64,000 bases of DNA from assembly GCA_037127315.1 (NCBI GenBank), contig JBBBDQ010001921.1, forward strand, positions 32,501-96,500. The letters are read 5' to 3'. The DNA is from Ascarosepion bandense. Taxonomy: Eukaryota > Mollusca > Cephalopoda > Sepiida > Sepiidae. This document shows, one piece after another, positions 52,860 to 64,000 of the stretch. The position numbers and the translations under genes were made by a program. Under the pieces are notes generated by a model. It did not search any database. It saw nothing but the letters and a program-made list of their open reading frames with translations, and was not told the origin of the DNA. The number at the start of each line of letters is the position of its first letter. Within the stretch, counting starts at the first letter, position 1.

Positions 52860-54000
52860 TCAAGAAACCGGAAAAAAATAAGTGTGTATTGTAAATTTAT
52901 TACCCTTAGTGTATAATGAAAGAAAAATGTAATTTGTATATTTTTTGAAGAATAAATTTTTCAAAAAATAAAAATAAATTATTTATAACTCTGTGTAATG
53001 GAATATGTGTAGGAAATAAAATAAAATTGAAATAATATCAATGAATAATGAAAAAAAAAAGTAAATATTTTTTCATAATGTGAAGAGTAAAATCATTAAG
53101 AATATCATTGTTTTCATCAAGCCCTGTTAGGTGAGGCTCATTAAGCCTATGAAAAAAAAAGAAACATTTTCCCTACTGAGCCTCTTTCTTGCCCTTGCTC
53201 TGAGATGTAATAAAAGATGACTGGTCCAACTTGAAGATGTTAGATTCCCTAATCCACAAATTGCTTTCTTTCTTTTTTCTACTTTCCAATGACACTGTCT
53301 GGATATATGAAAAAAAAAATTATGAATCTAAAATATTAAGGAATTCAATAAAAAATGTTGTATTTGTTATGTTATTAGTCGATTTACTCCTCTAAACATG
53401 CTAATTCCATAATTTTGTCAGTGGGTGCTGATATGGTTAAAAAAATAATGCAACCTAAATAAGGTTCAAATTCTGAGAAGTGTGCTGGTTTGAAAACTTT
53501 TCAGCACCCCCTCATAAAAGCTGATATTTGTTTGGAAGCCATTACCCAAGATCCTAATCCACTTTTTATAATTTGAAACGAAAGACATTTGATTAAAAGA
53601 ATTAATCTCTTTACCAGATGAGCCATGGTATTTAATCCACCCAGCTCGTCTCCCTTAACATGAGGAAATCAATAAACTGTAATGGAGAAAATTTTGTGGA
53701 TATCAATAAATACTGACGGCATGTCTGCAAATGTGGAGGCACTGTTATGCAATGGTACTTAGGAACAATGAAGATTGCTTCAAGACTTTATTCTTCCCAC
53801 CAACAGCCACCTGACTTTATTTCCTTCACCAACTGCAACCTTACAGCTGTCGAATAGATCAATATGTATTGTTTGATCTTCTGATCTGTAGATAAGAAAT
53901 TGAGTTAAAAGGTCTTTGATATAAAGTCTGATAATCAATTCCTGTTACAAAGAATTCCTTAAGAAATTCCAGTTTAAAGAACAGAATGGTAAAGACTTTT
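52860..54000. other. No supported feature
   Basis: AT-rich, single-copy-looking. Confidence 0.5.
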
Positions 54001-54009
54001 AACAATAAA

Positions 54010-54062
54010 GGACATTCTTGATTGGGGTTTTCAGCTCTCCCAATTAGATATATCTACATATA
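54010..54062 (-). repeat. Short repeat shared with 27968-28050
   Basis: gacattcttgattggggttt / tctcccaattagatatatct is the reverse complement of 27999-28045. Confidence 0.7.
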
Positions 54063-54103
54063 TGCACAGCAAAATTGACACGCATCTTAGTTGCAGTTTC
54101 TTA

Positions 54104-54104
54104 G

Positions 54105-54137
<33 letters not shown>

Positions 54138-54142
54138 ATTTA

Positions 54143-54196
<54 letters not shown>
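54104..54196. repeat. (CT)n(GT)n(AT)n compound microsatellite
   Basis: Three adjoining dinucleotide tracts; explains the 67-87-residue frames there. Confidence 0.95.
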
Positions 54197-54199
<3 letters not shown>

Positions 54200-54467
54200 T
54201 CTTTAATATGTTTAATATTTCTTCTTTTTTTTATTTCCACTCTTACTTGGTCGTCTGTGATGCAACATTCACTTCCAGTGTCTTATATGCATGAGTTTGT
54301 TGTTGATTGGAAATCTTCCATGTAACCAAAAACATTTTGTCATTAATGTTTGTCTGTGAATTCTTGTAATTTTTAATTTAATTTGACCTCTGTGAAAATG
54401 ACTTATGTAAGCCGAAAGCTTAGATTGAAATATTAAAAAAAATTTATATTTATATATATATAAAAGT

Positions 54468-54615
54468 TGTCATCTGCATACAGGCCTGTTTAGGTGTACC
54501 ACAATTCATCAGTTTGGCTAGACATCCACTTGCTTCTGGCCAGGATCAAAACTTAACTGATTTGGTGTCAGTCGGAGTTGCTAACCCCGAAGCCATAGGC
54601 ATATAAAATCTCAGA
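54468..54615 (-). repeat. Family H SINE with decayed hammerhead, copy 5
   Basis: Minus strand: A-box-like tggcttcggggttagc, B-box-like aagttttgatcctgg, then CTGATGA (complement of 54506-54512). Stem II is broken, GAAA is replaced by taaa, and stem III acag/ctgt is kept. Confidence 0.75.
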
Positions 54616-54879
54616 AGGGAAACTTTAGCGTGTTGTATATACATGCCAGTCACAGAGAACTCAATTCATTGCTGACAAGATGTCCATAAAGTCCGTGTGT
54701 GCTTAAAAAAAAAAAATTTTATTTGTGATAGAAAAAAACCTGTATATGAAATATATCGACACCCTATATATATATATATATTAATGCAGGTTTAGTTGAA
54801 TAATATAGACAAGTTTTGTCTATTAATTTTGTGTAGGATCCATTCATACCGTCTGATATACTTGATGGTGATGTCATTG

Positions 54880-54965
54880 AAAGACAACAAAAAATCACAG
54901 TATTTGTTGAATTTTTTATTGGGTCTAAGCTTTCGGCTCACATAAGCCATTATCAAAGAGTAAAT
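54880..54965 (+). repeat. Fragment sharing the agctttcggc motif with the 14.5-kb foldback
   Basis: ttgttgaattttttattggg and taagctttcggctcacataa recall 14560-14625. The reverse complement motif taagccgaaagcttag is at 54410. Confidence 0.5.
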
Positions 54966-55778
54966 ATTAACACACAGTAAACATAGAACATTAACAATAA
55001 AGATAATTGAATTGAAAATATAAGTCCATCCCTACCGTGGCGGATGGCCGAAGACAGTGACAAAATAGTGGTGTTGTGGTCCCTGGTCTGATTACAGACA
55101 TTTGAGTATGTTATTTTTCATAAAATCTGCTCATACCCACGGATAATCTTTTGTGTATTAAAATTGAAAGATGTCAGAAATGAGCTGTGACATTGATACA
55201 TGTTATTTTCTTTCATTTCTCACGTTACCCAAGCACTTCCAACCTCTTTTTGGGATCATCTTCAGGGGTGTGAGTTATGGTAACAAATGTAACTGCAAAA
55301 CTGTGTTGCTAAAAGTTACTGTAAATTTTCTTCTTGCTTTAAATGTAATGGTTGACAAATTGCTAGCGTTCATTAAAATGTGAAAATTAACCAAAATGAG
55401 AATTTTTTTTCTTATTGTAATGTCATGGTCATGCACGTGATAAAGCATAAAAAACTGTTCTTTTTACAAACATTTCAGAACATTATTACAATATTCATAG
55501 CTGATTCTATTAATTGTCGGCTTAAGTATTTTAATGAATATTGCCTCAAGGATCTGTAAGTTTGCTTTTGTTGTTTTTTTGGTGTAGGATAATTGCAATA
55601 TGCCTGTTAGAGAAACCATTGACATTTATAAAAAATATATATAATAATAATTCTCTGTCCCCGCTGAAATTAAACCTATAATACTAAAAAAAAACCTACT
55701 TTTAAGACATTTTTTGCAATTTATTTAATCTGACATGTTTAAAAGAAAATTTTCTGCCTAACTACACAAATATGTATA

Positions 55779-56204
55779 TGTAATATAACAATCTGGCCCC
55801 ACCCGAGGAAGGCTGATGCAAGTGAGGGTGTTTCCGGTCGTTGAAAGGAACGGATGTCGTTTGACCTTATTTCCGGCAGCAGCGGAAATAACTACAGAGG
55901 CAAACAGAACAGGTGTCTCTGAGAATTACGTGGGCGTGCGTGGGCGAGGCAAAACCGGAAGAAAAAGTCCCGGTTCTGGAAGATTATAAAAAGACCTCGG
56001 CACACGGATTCGCCAGTAGAGGAGCAACAGAGATCGGCCGGTGAAGAGAGAGACACAACAGATAAGACTACACTCCCGTCAACCCATTAGAAGCGCGCTC
56101 TCTCAATTCTCTGTTCCCTATGCTACACGGTTCATCGTCATTAATAAAAATATAACTTTATATTTTTATATATATGCGTGTTTGTTGTTTGTCGATATAT
56201 AACA
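55779..56204 (+). mobile_element. Candidate solo LTR
   Basis: GC-rich island in AT-rich DNA with attataaaaagacctc (TATA-like, 55984), attaataaaaatataac (polyadenylation-like, 56137) and possible TGTAATATAACA / TATATAACA ends. No clear target-site duplication. Could also be a cellular Pol II promoter or another element. Confidence 0.4.
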
Positions 56205-56217
56205 TAAATTTTAAATT

Positions 56218-56370
56218 ATATCACCCCTTCCAAGGCAGTAAAGCCACTAAGACACAACAGGTTACAGGGTGTGGAAGAATTAGGAACAGAAACATTAATA
56301 ATAGGTGGGAAGAGTAAAGAGCAATTAGGAAGATGGTAAATAGTGATTGATATTGAATTTAAATTATTGC
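56218..56370 (-). repeat. LINE-like 3' end related to the 13.1-kb triplet
   Basis: tcaccccttccaaggcagta ... caggttacagggtgtggaag is the complement of the 13.1-13.5-kb unit. Confidence 0.6.
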
Positions 56371-56372
56371 AT

Positions 56373-56827
56373 ACTAGTAGTATAGCCCTGCGTTGCTCGG
56401 AGGTAATGAAAGTTTTAAAACTAATCCGTGGTCCTGGAGCTCAGACTCAGCCTAAAGAATATTTGTGTGAAGTTTAATGAGAATTGGATAAAAGTTGTGG
56501 ATTTGTATAAAGGACATACAGACACACACACAAACATCTTGCCTTTTATATATAAATATATTATTGGTTTTCTGCACTATTGTAAGAACTGCAACCTTGA
56601 AACTGCTGAATATCGTTTCTTATGTCTTTGTCTATGAGTGTATCAAATTTGATTAAAATCAGACCACTCCTTCTATAACCTGGTTTTTTTCGATTATTGA
56701 TTTTTGATATTTGTCGGGGGTACCTTGACACAAAAGCTAGCTAGGAACACTTGCAGACGCTTATAGTACAACTGTGTAAATTTTCAAGAAAATTGGTTCG
56801 GCTATTTGGGAGTCTATAGGTAATGGC

Positions 56828-56874
<47 letters not shown>

Positions 56875-56933
56875 ACACACACACACAGACACACGCACAC
56901 ACACACACACACACACACGCACAGACACACACG

Positions 56934-56993
<60 letters not shown>

Positions 56994-57018
56994 GTTCCAT
57001 TTATAAATAAATTCAGAT
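56373..57018 (+). repeat. D1 dispersed repeat, copy 9
   Basis: actagtagtatagccctgcg to ttataaataaattcagatt. It uses the same alternative 5' block as copy 2. Carries the largest (AC)n tract here (56828-56990, with AG/GC interruptions), which generates cysteine/valine and histidine/threonine pseudo-frames on the two strands. Confidence 0.85.
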
Positions 57019-57339
57019 TATATAGATTAGATTTAGATTAACATTGGCTGAAAAGCATGGCGCTAGAAGAGTTCCACAAGCAAGAAGTCCAAGAAAAGAA
57101 ACTGTTAGCATAGAACTTATGGCTACAACTAACCAATTCAACTATAAATCAATGAGATATCAACATTAGTCTAGTACTACCTTTAACTTGAAAATGACTA
57201 GGTACCATAGCAAAGAACTATTTAAAGAAAAGAAATAGAGAGGTGACCTTAAGGAAAGTGAATAAAATATTACCAATGTGTTTATAAAAACATTCAACTT
57301 CTTTTCATATATATATATTTTTTAATTCACATACTTTAA

Positions 57340-57678
57340 TCCAGGTGAAAAAAGCAGGAAGGTAAATTCCAAAAACCTGATCCTAATTAATATTAAAAAT
57401 TTTATTTTAATATTAAAAAAGGATACAGGAAGAGAGCTCCATCTAATAAAATATTACAGAGCAAATATAAATTAAAAAAGGATTAATTCAATGATGTTGA
57501 ATGACCATTTCGATATGAAAATCCCCACGGGGGATAACATCACCTCAGCAACAGAAAAATTCTTTCAGAAACTGGAGCCAGTTTCTGAAAGGATTTTTCT
57601 GTTGATGTTGATGTTATCCCCCGTGGGGATTTTCATATCGAAATGGTCATTCAACATCATTGAATTAATCCTTTTTTA

Positions 57679-57682
<4 letters not shown>
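57340..57682. repeat. Repeat F with large palindrome
   Basis: 57340-57575 is the minus form of repeat F (15216-15462). At 57575/57576 it turns back on itself: arms 57470-57575 and 57576-57682 are reverse complements over ~106 bp with a few mismatches and no loop. (TA)n at 57683-57724 follows. The 62-residue open frame is the palindrome read through. Confidence 0.85.
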
Positions 57683-57730
<48 letters not shown>

Positions 57731-58002
57731 CTTTTGAGTCATAATTAGATGAACATGCAGTTGTATTAAAAAGTGATCAATACATATATTTTGTATAATG
57801 TAGAGCTTTTTAATATTTTTCACTTGGAAACTAGTTGATTACGCAAACTTGGTTTTAAACATTTCAGTATTGTCAGGTGTTTTATAACAACCTTATAACA
57901 ATTATATTTCAATGCTCTGAAAGAGACAATGTAAGTAAATTTACATTGTTGGAATAAATCTTGATTTATAACCGTTTCATTATGTGTTGAGTGTTCTTCT
58001 CA

Positions 58003-58040
<38 letters not shown>

Positions 58041-58044
58041 TTAT

Positions 58045-58130
58045 TGCAAAGAATTGAGCAGATTCATGCTGACTTCAGAGCTTCATGAGGACACCGTTAT
58101 GATGTCTTCACTCATCAGGGCTTTATTTTT
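58045..58130 (+). repeat. Dispersed repeat shared with 25500-25668
   Basis: tgcaaagaattgagcagatt and atgctgacttcagag ... acaccgttatgatg. Confidence 0.6.
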
Positions 58131-58929
58131 TTTTAATTTCAGCAAAAAAAAAATCAACCCAGATGAGTGAAAACATTATGAGTGAATGGATGATGAGAAC
58201 TGGAATCAGGAAGATAGAGAAGTGTGATTAATGTATCTAAATTTTTGAAGATTGTTACAGGCAAGCAAGAAATAAGGGAGATCAACAGGTGAGAAGATCG
58301 AGAAAATTAACTATTAGAATGGAACTGACGGTAGCATCTCGTCAATTATTTATTTATCACCTTGTGAATTTCAGACAAGTTCAGTTGTCTTGTAGACAAC
58401 TTTTCCCAAATTATCTCTCTTTAAAGAATTCATTTTGCCAACAAATACCAATTCCTCACTCAACAACAAACATAGCCTTTAGCATTTGAATAACCTTCAC
58501 CCTGACAAAACAGAGAAATATTTTTAAAAAGAATTTATGATCAATAATTAATCTAAATTTAACCTTTTGTTCCAGCAACATTTACAGACTGTTGGGAAAC
58601 CAAAAATATTTTTCTTGATGGTAAATTTTCCCAATATAAACCCAATGTAAATGAATGATTGTGAGATAAAAAATTGTTTTGATATTTTGAGATTGAATAG
58701 TTTTAATATTCCACAGATTTAACTTTTAGTTTTTATCATCAAATGCTCTCCAACCATACAATTAATTAGCGTGAATTTGAATAAAAGAAGTAACTTCTAG
58801 TAAGATAAAAACTTCTATCTCACATTCTGGGAACTAGCTTTTCATGGATGATGTCTTATCCAATTCAGCCATGGAAGTGTATAGCTATATGAAGTAGAAG
58901 TTAATAATTTGGCACTAGAGAACTTTCTT

Positions 58930-59290
58930 GCCTATAATCCATAACGTTTTTTTCCTCCTTATAGTTAACACTGATCAGTATTCTGGTAAAATGGTGTATG
59001 ACATGAAATAGGTTGAAAGTAAATGAATGTCTCAGACATAAAATTTTGAGATTCTGAAAGCAAATGATTTCAATGTTCTACAAATCTGACTTATTACAAC
59101 ATTGAACACTGAATATTCTTCAACTAGACAATTTACTGGAACAAAGTTGAATAATAATTTTTTGCCTTCTTCCATATAGCAGTAGTGGCGATCTGGTAAA
59201 ACAGCATCTGACTTGAAGCTGTATACAAAGTAGACATGTCAGAAATATTTTTGCCTTCTTACGAAATGGTGTCTGATATGAAAGACATGA
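58930..59290 (+). repeat. Diverged edge of the 143-bp satellite
   Basis: Recognisable but decayed monomer pieces: ggttgaaagtaaatgaatgt at 59009, aattttttgccttcttcc near 59156, and gcgatctggtaaaacagcat at 59187. Confidence 0.7.
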
Positions 59291-62200
59291 TATAGTGCTC
59301 AATTTTGAAAGTAAATGAATGTCTCTAATATAAATACGCAAGTTAAATTTTCCTGCTTATAACATATAATTTTTTGCCTTACATACAGCACTGAGCAGCA
59401 ATCTGATAAAGTGGCATCTGATATAAGATATGATATAATGTTCAAGGTTGAAAGTAAATGAATGTCTCTAATATAAATACGCAAGTTAAATTTTCCTGCT
59501 TATAACATATAATTTTTTGCCTTACATACAGCACTGAGCAGCAATCTGATAGAGTGGCATCTGATATAAGATATGATATAATGTTCAAGGAGTTGAAAGT
59601 AAATGAATAATATATGTAAAATAACAGATTAAATTTTCCTGCTTATAACATAATTTTTTGCCTTACATACAGCACTGAGCAGCAATCTGATAAAGTGGCA
59701 TCTGATATAAGATATGATATATTTCAAAGGTTGAAAGTAAATGAATGTCTCTAATATAAATACTTAAGTTTAAAATTTTCTACTTCTCCTTCCTGTAATT
59801 TTTTCCCTTGTACCCCGACATAATCTGATAAAGTGGCATCTGATAGATATGATATAATGTTCAGGTTGAAAGTAAATGAATGTCTCTAATATAATGCAAG
59901 TTAAATTTTTCTTAACACACTTTATGTAATTTTTTTTGCCTTACATACAGCACTGAACGCAAATGTGATAAGTGGCATCTGATATAAAATGTGATATAAT
60001 GTTCAAGGTTGAAAGTAAATGAATGTCTCTAATATAAAATACACAGAATTAAATTTCCTGCTTATATATAATTTTTGCCTTAACACTTCTGGCCTTTACA
60101 AGGCAGCAATCTGATAAAGTGGCATCAGTAAGATGGTAAGTGTTCCAAGTTGAAAGTAAATGAAATGTCTCTAAAAAATACAAATACGCAAATTCTAAAT
60201 TTTCCTGCTTATAACATATAATTTTTTGCCCTTTGGCACTGAGCAGCAATCTGATAAAGTGGCATCCTGATATAAGATACATTGTGTTCAAGTTGAAAGT
60301 AAATGAATGTCTCTAATATATAAATACGCAGATAGATACACTTATCACTTATAACATATAATTTTTTTTACATACAGCACTGAGCATAAAAATCTGATAG
60401 AAAATTAGCATCTAAATCCTCGATATGATATAATGTTGAGGTTGAAAATAAATGAATGTCTCTAATAAATACATTAAATTTTTCTAACTTATAGCATATA
60501 ATTTTACCTTACCATACAGCACTGAGCAGCAATCTGATAAAGTATCTGATATAGAATGTATAATGTTAGGTTGAAGATAAATGAATGTCTCTAATATAAA
60601 TACATAAGTTAAATTTTCCTACTTATAACATACCTCAATTTTTTGCCCCCTTTACATACAGCACTGGCCAGCAATCTGATAAAGTGGCATCTGATATAAA
60701 ATATGATATAATGTTCAAGGTTGAAAGTAAATGAATGTCTCTAATATAAATACACAAGTTAAATTTTCCTGCTTATGTATACTACTTGTTTATAACACAT
60801 ACAACACTGAGCAGCAATCTGATAAAGTGGCATCTGATACAAGATATGATATAATGTTCAAGGTTAAGTAAATGAATATATAATATAAATACACAAGTTA
60901 AATTTTTTCTGCTTATAACAACTAATTTTTGCACACATACAGCACTGGCCAACAATCTGATAAAGTAGCATCAATCATAAGATATGATATAATATTCAGA
61001 GTTAGAAATAAAATGAATGTCTCTAATATAAAATAGCAAGTTAATTTTCCTGCTTATAACATCAATTTTTTGCCTTACATGGCACTGAGCAGCAATCTGA
61101 TAAAGTGGCATCTGATATAAGGTATGATATAATGTTAAAGGTTGAAAGTAAATGAATGTCTCTAATATAAATACACAAATTAAATTTTTCTGCTTATAAC
61201 ATATAATTTTTGCCTTACATACAGCACATTAAATCCGGTAGTGGCATCTGATATAAGATATGATACTAAATGTTCAAGGTTAGAAATGCAATGAATGTCT
61301 CTAATATAAATACGCAAGTTAAATTTTTTCCCTGCCACCTTTTTTCTATAATTTTTTACCCCTTACATACAGCACTGAGCAGCGAGGAAATCTGATAGTG
61401 GCATCTGATATAGATATATGATATAATGTTCAAGGTTAAGTAAATGAATGTCTCTAATATAGCCACACAAGTTAAATTTTCCTGTATAACATGTTTTGCC
61501 TTACATACATTTTCAGGCGTAAATCTGATAAAGTGGCATCTGATATAAGATATGATATAATGTTCAAGGTTAAGTAAATGAATAATATAAATAATACACA
61601 CAAGTTAAATTTTCCTGCTTATAACATATAATTTTTGCCTTACATGGCACTGAGCAACAATCATTAAATGGCATCTGATAAGATATGATATAATGTTCAA
61701 GGTTGAAAGTAAATGAATGTCTCTAATATAAAATATGAGATGAATTTTCTACTTATAACATATAATTTTTTGCCTTACATACAGCACCTGAGCAATAATC
61801 TGATAAAGTGGCATCTGATACCAGATATGATATAATATTAAAGGTTGAAAGTAATGAATGTCTCTAATATAAATCACCAAGGTCAAATTTTCTCCTGCTT
61901 ATAACTGCTATGAATTTTTATTACATACAACACTGAGCAGCAATCTGATAGTGGCATCTGATAAGATATGATATAATGTTCAGGAAGTTGTGAAAGTAAA
62001 TGAATGTCTCTAATAAATACCTGAGGTCTGGTGCCATATAACCATACATATAGCATATAATTTTATGCCACATACAGCACTGAAGCAGCAAATCTATGGC
62101 ATCTGATATAAAATGTGATATAATGTTCAAGGTTTAAGTAAATGAATGTCTCTAATGTAATACACAAATTTAAATTTTTTCCTGCCATAGCATATAATTT

Positions 62201-64000
62201 TGCACACAGCACTGACAATAGATGATAAAGTGGCATCTGATATAAGATATGATATAATGTTCAAGGTTGAAAGTAAATGAATGTCTCTAATATGAAATAC
62301 GCAAGTTATTTTCACTGCTTATAACATATAATTTTTGCCTTACATACAGCCTCAGGCAGCAATCTGATAAAAATGGCATCTGATATAAGATATGACCTAA
62401 ATATTTCAAGGTTGAAAGTAAATGAATATCTCCTTTATAAATACGCAATTAAATTTTTTCATAACATATTTTAATTGCCTTTATACAACTGAGCAGCAAT
62501 CTGATAAAGTGGCATCTGATATAGAATATGATATAATGTTCAAGGTTTAAGAAATGGTAGATATCTCTAATAATATAAATACACAAGTTAAATTTTCCTG
62601 CTTATAGCATATAATTTTTGCTTACCATACCTTTTGCGGCAACAATCTGATAAAGTGGCATCTGATATAAGATATGATATAATTCAAGGTTAGTAAATGT
62701 GAATGTCTCTAATATAAATACGCAGTTATTTTCATAACATAACATATAATTTTTGCCTTACTTTTGTACTGAGCAGCAATGCGATAGAAGTGGCATCTGA
62801 TATAAGATATGATATAATGTTCAAGTTGAAAAATGCAAGTAGATGTGTATCTAATATAAATACGCAAGTTAAATTTTCCCTTGTAAGCATATAATTTTTT
62901 GCCATACAGCACCCAGACAATCTGATAAAGTGGCATCTGATATAAGATATGATATAATGTTCAAGGTTTGAAATAAATGAATGTCTCTCTAATATATAAA
63001 TACGCAAGTTAAATTTTCCTGCCTGCATAATTTTTGCCTTACATACAGCACTGAGTAATAATCTGATAAAGTGGCATCTGATATAAGATATGATATAATG
63101 TTCAAGGTTGAAAGTAAATGAATGTCTAATATAAATACTAGTTAAATTTTCCTGCTTATAACACATATAATTTTTGCCTTACATACAGCATGAGCAATAA
63201 TCTGATAAGTGCTGTCACAATCAGGGTGTGAATAAATATTCAAGGTTGAAAGTAAATGAATGTCTCTAATATAAATACACAAGTTAAATTTTCCTGCTTA
63301 TAACATATAATTTTTTGCCTTACATACAGCACTGAGCAACAATCTGATAAAGTGGCATCTGATATAAGATATGATATAATGTTCAAGGTTGAAAGTAAAT
63401 AGATCTCTAATAAATACGCAAGTTAAATTTTCCTACTTATAACATATAATTTTTTGCCTTACATACAGCACTGAGCAGCAATCTGATAAAGTGGCATCTG
63501 ATATAAGATATGATATAGTATTTCAAGGTTGAAAGTAAATGAATGTCTCTAATATAAATACATGAATTAAATTTTCCTGTATAACATATAATTTTTGCCT
63601 TACATACAGCACTGAGCAGCAATCTGATAAGTGGCATCTGATATAAAAGATATGATATAATGTTCAAGGTTGAAAGTAAATGAATGTCTCTAATATAAAT
63701 ACGCAAATTCCAATTTTCCTGCTTATAACATATATTTTTTTATTGCTAAGCACTGGGCAGCAATCTGATAAAGTGGCATCTGATATAAGATATGATATAA
63801 TGTTCAAGTTTGAAAGTAAATGAATGTATCTAATATAATTACGCAAGTTAATTTTCCTGCTTATAACATATAATTTTGCCTTACATACAGCACTGAGCAG
63901 CAATCTGATAGAGTATCTGATATAAGATATGATATAATGTTCAGAGTTAGAAGTAAATGAATATACCTAATATAAATACATAAAGTTAAAAATTTTCCTG
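59291..64000 (+). repeat. 143-bp AT-rich satellite array, ~33 copies, continuing past the window
   Basis: Monomer: gttgaaagtaaatgaatgtc, tctaatataaatacgcaag, ttaaattttcctgcttataa, catataattttttgcctta, catacagcactgagcagcaa, tctgataaagtggcatctg, atataagatatgatataat, gttcaag. The first two full units are exactly 143 bp apart (59337 to 59480). Between about 59.8 and 63.2 kb units carry many 1-6-bp indels; near the right end they return to near-consensus. Minus-strand open frames (for example 62732-63166) are translated satellite. Confidence 0.92.

Noticed and set aside
56741..57041. Cysteine/valine-rich (minus) and histidine/threonine-rich (plus) frames
   Set aside because: Product of the (AC)n tract in D1 copy 9.
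59120..63903. Minus-strand frames of 60-144 residues
   Set aside because: Translated 143-bp satellite; same peptide blocks recur with frame breaks.

Overview
This window is intergenic or intronic, repeat-saturated DNA from an animal nuclear genome. It is AT-rich, full of dinucleotide microsatellites, and carries remains of non-LTR retrotransposons, tRNA-derived SINEs, a mariner element and LTR retroelements. I see no intact host gene. The mix (several tRNA SINE families, RTE-like and Jockey/CR1-like LINEs with identical C-termini in many copies, Tx1/L1-like reverse transcriptase) suggests a lophotrochozoan, and a cephalopod mollusc is my best guess. That is a judgement from repeat style, not a database match.

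Layout. 1-13 kb: a dispersed ~0.72-kb repeat (D1), RTE-like LINE ends including a tail-to-tail pair, a mariner relic, composite tRNA SINEs and a Jockey-like LINE cluster. 13-17 kb: a foldback element and two different tRNA-derived SINEs that each carry a hammerhead ribozyme motif. 17.6-22 kb: pyrimidine-only minisatellites (72-bp and 23-bp units), whose long open frames are a composition artefact. 22.1-24.4 kb: an old ~290-bp tandem repeat split by two later insertions. 24.4-25 kb: a twin-primed RTE insertion. 26-28.3 kb: short TIR-like repeats and three more hammerhead SINEs. 28.27-33.42 kb: a ~5.1-kb minisatellite made of a conserved core plus variable (GA)n. 34.9-37.2 kb: a modular SINE, then a 43-bp array split by a twin-primed LINE, which is itself split by a 5S-rRNA-derived element. 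38.9-45 kb: gag and Tx1-like RT relics and three 5'-truncated Jockey-like LINEs. 45.16-46.25 kb: an LTR with a primer-binding-like site and an inverted partner. 46-58.5 kb: sparse, with scattered repeats and LTR-like GC islands. 58.9-64 kb: a 143-bp satellite running off the right edge.

The most interesting signal is the hammerhead ribozyme set. At 14236-14279 a SINE ends with every conserved hammerhead position intact (CTGATGA, stem II, GAAA, short stem III, a GTC cleavage triplet and a paired stem I). Four other copies of this family and one copy of an unrelated SINE (16103-16149) hold the same architecture in decayed form. In three of the five decayed copies the only core change is G12 to A. 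G12 lies in a CpG fixed by the ribozyme fold, so methyl-CpG deamination would remove the catalytic base preferentially.

The repeats also record insertion order. Examples are LINE into satellite, 5S element into that LINE, and modular SINE into tRNA SINE. Two independent twin-priming inversions can be read from the order of reverse transcriptase motifs.
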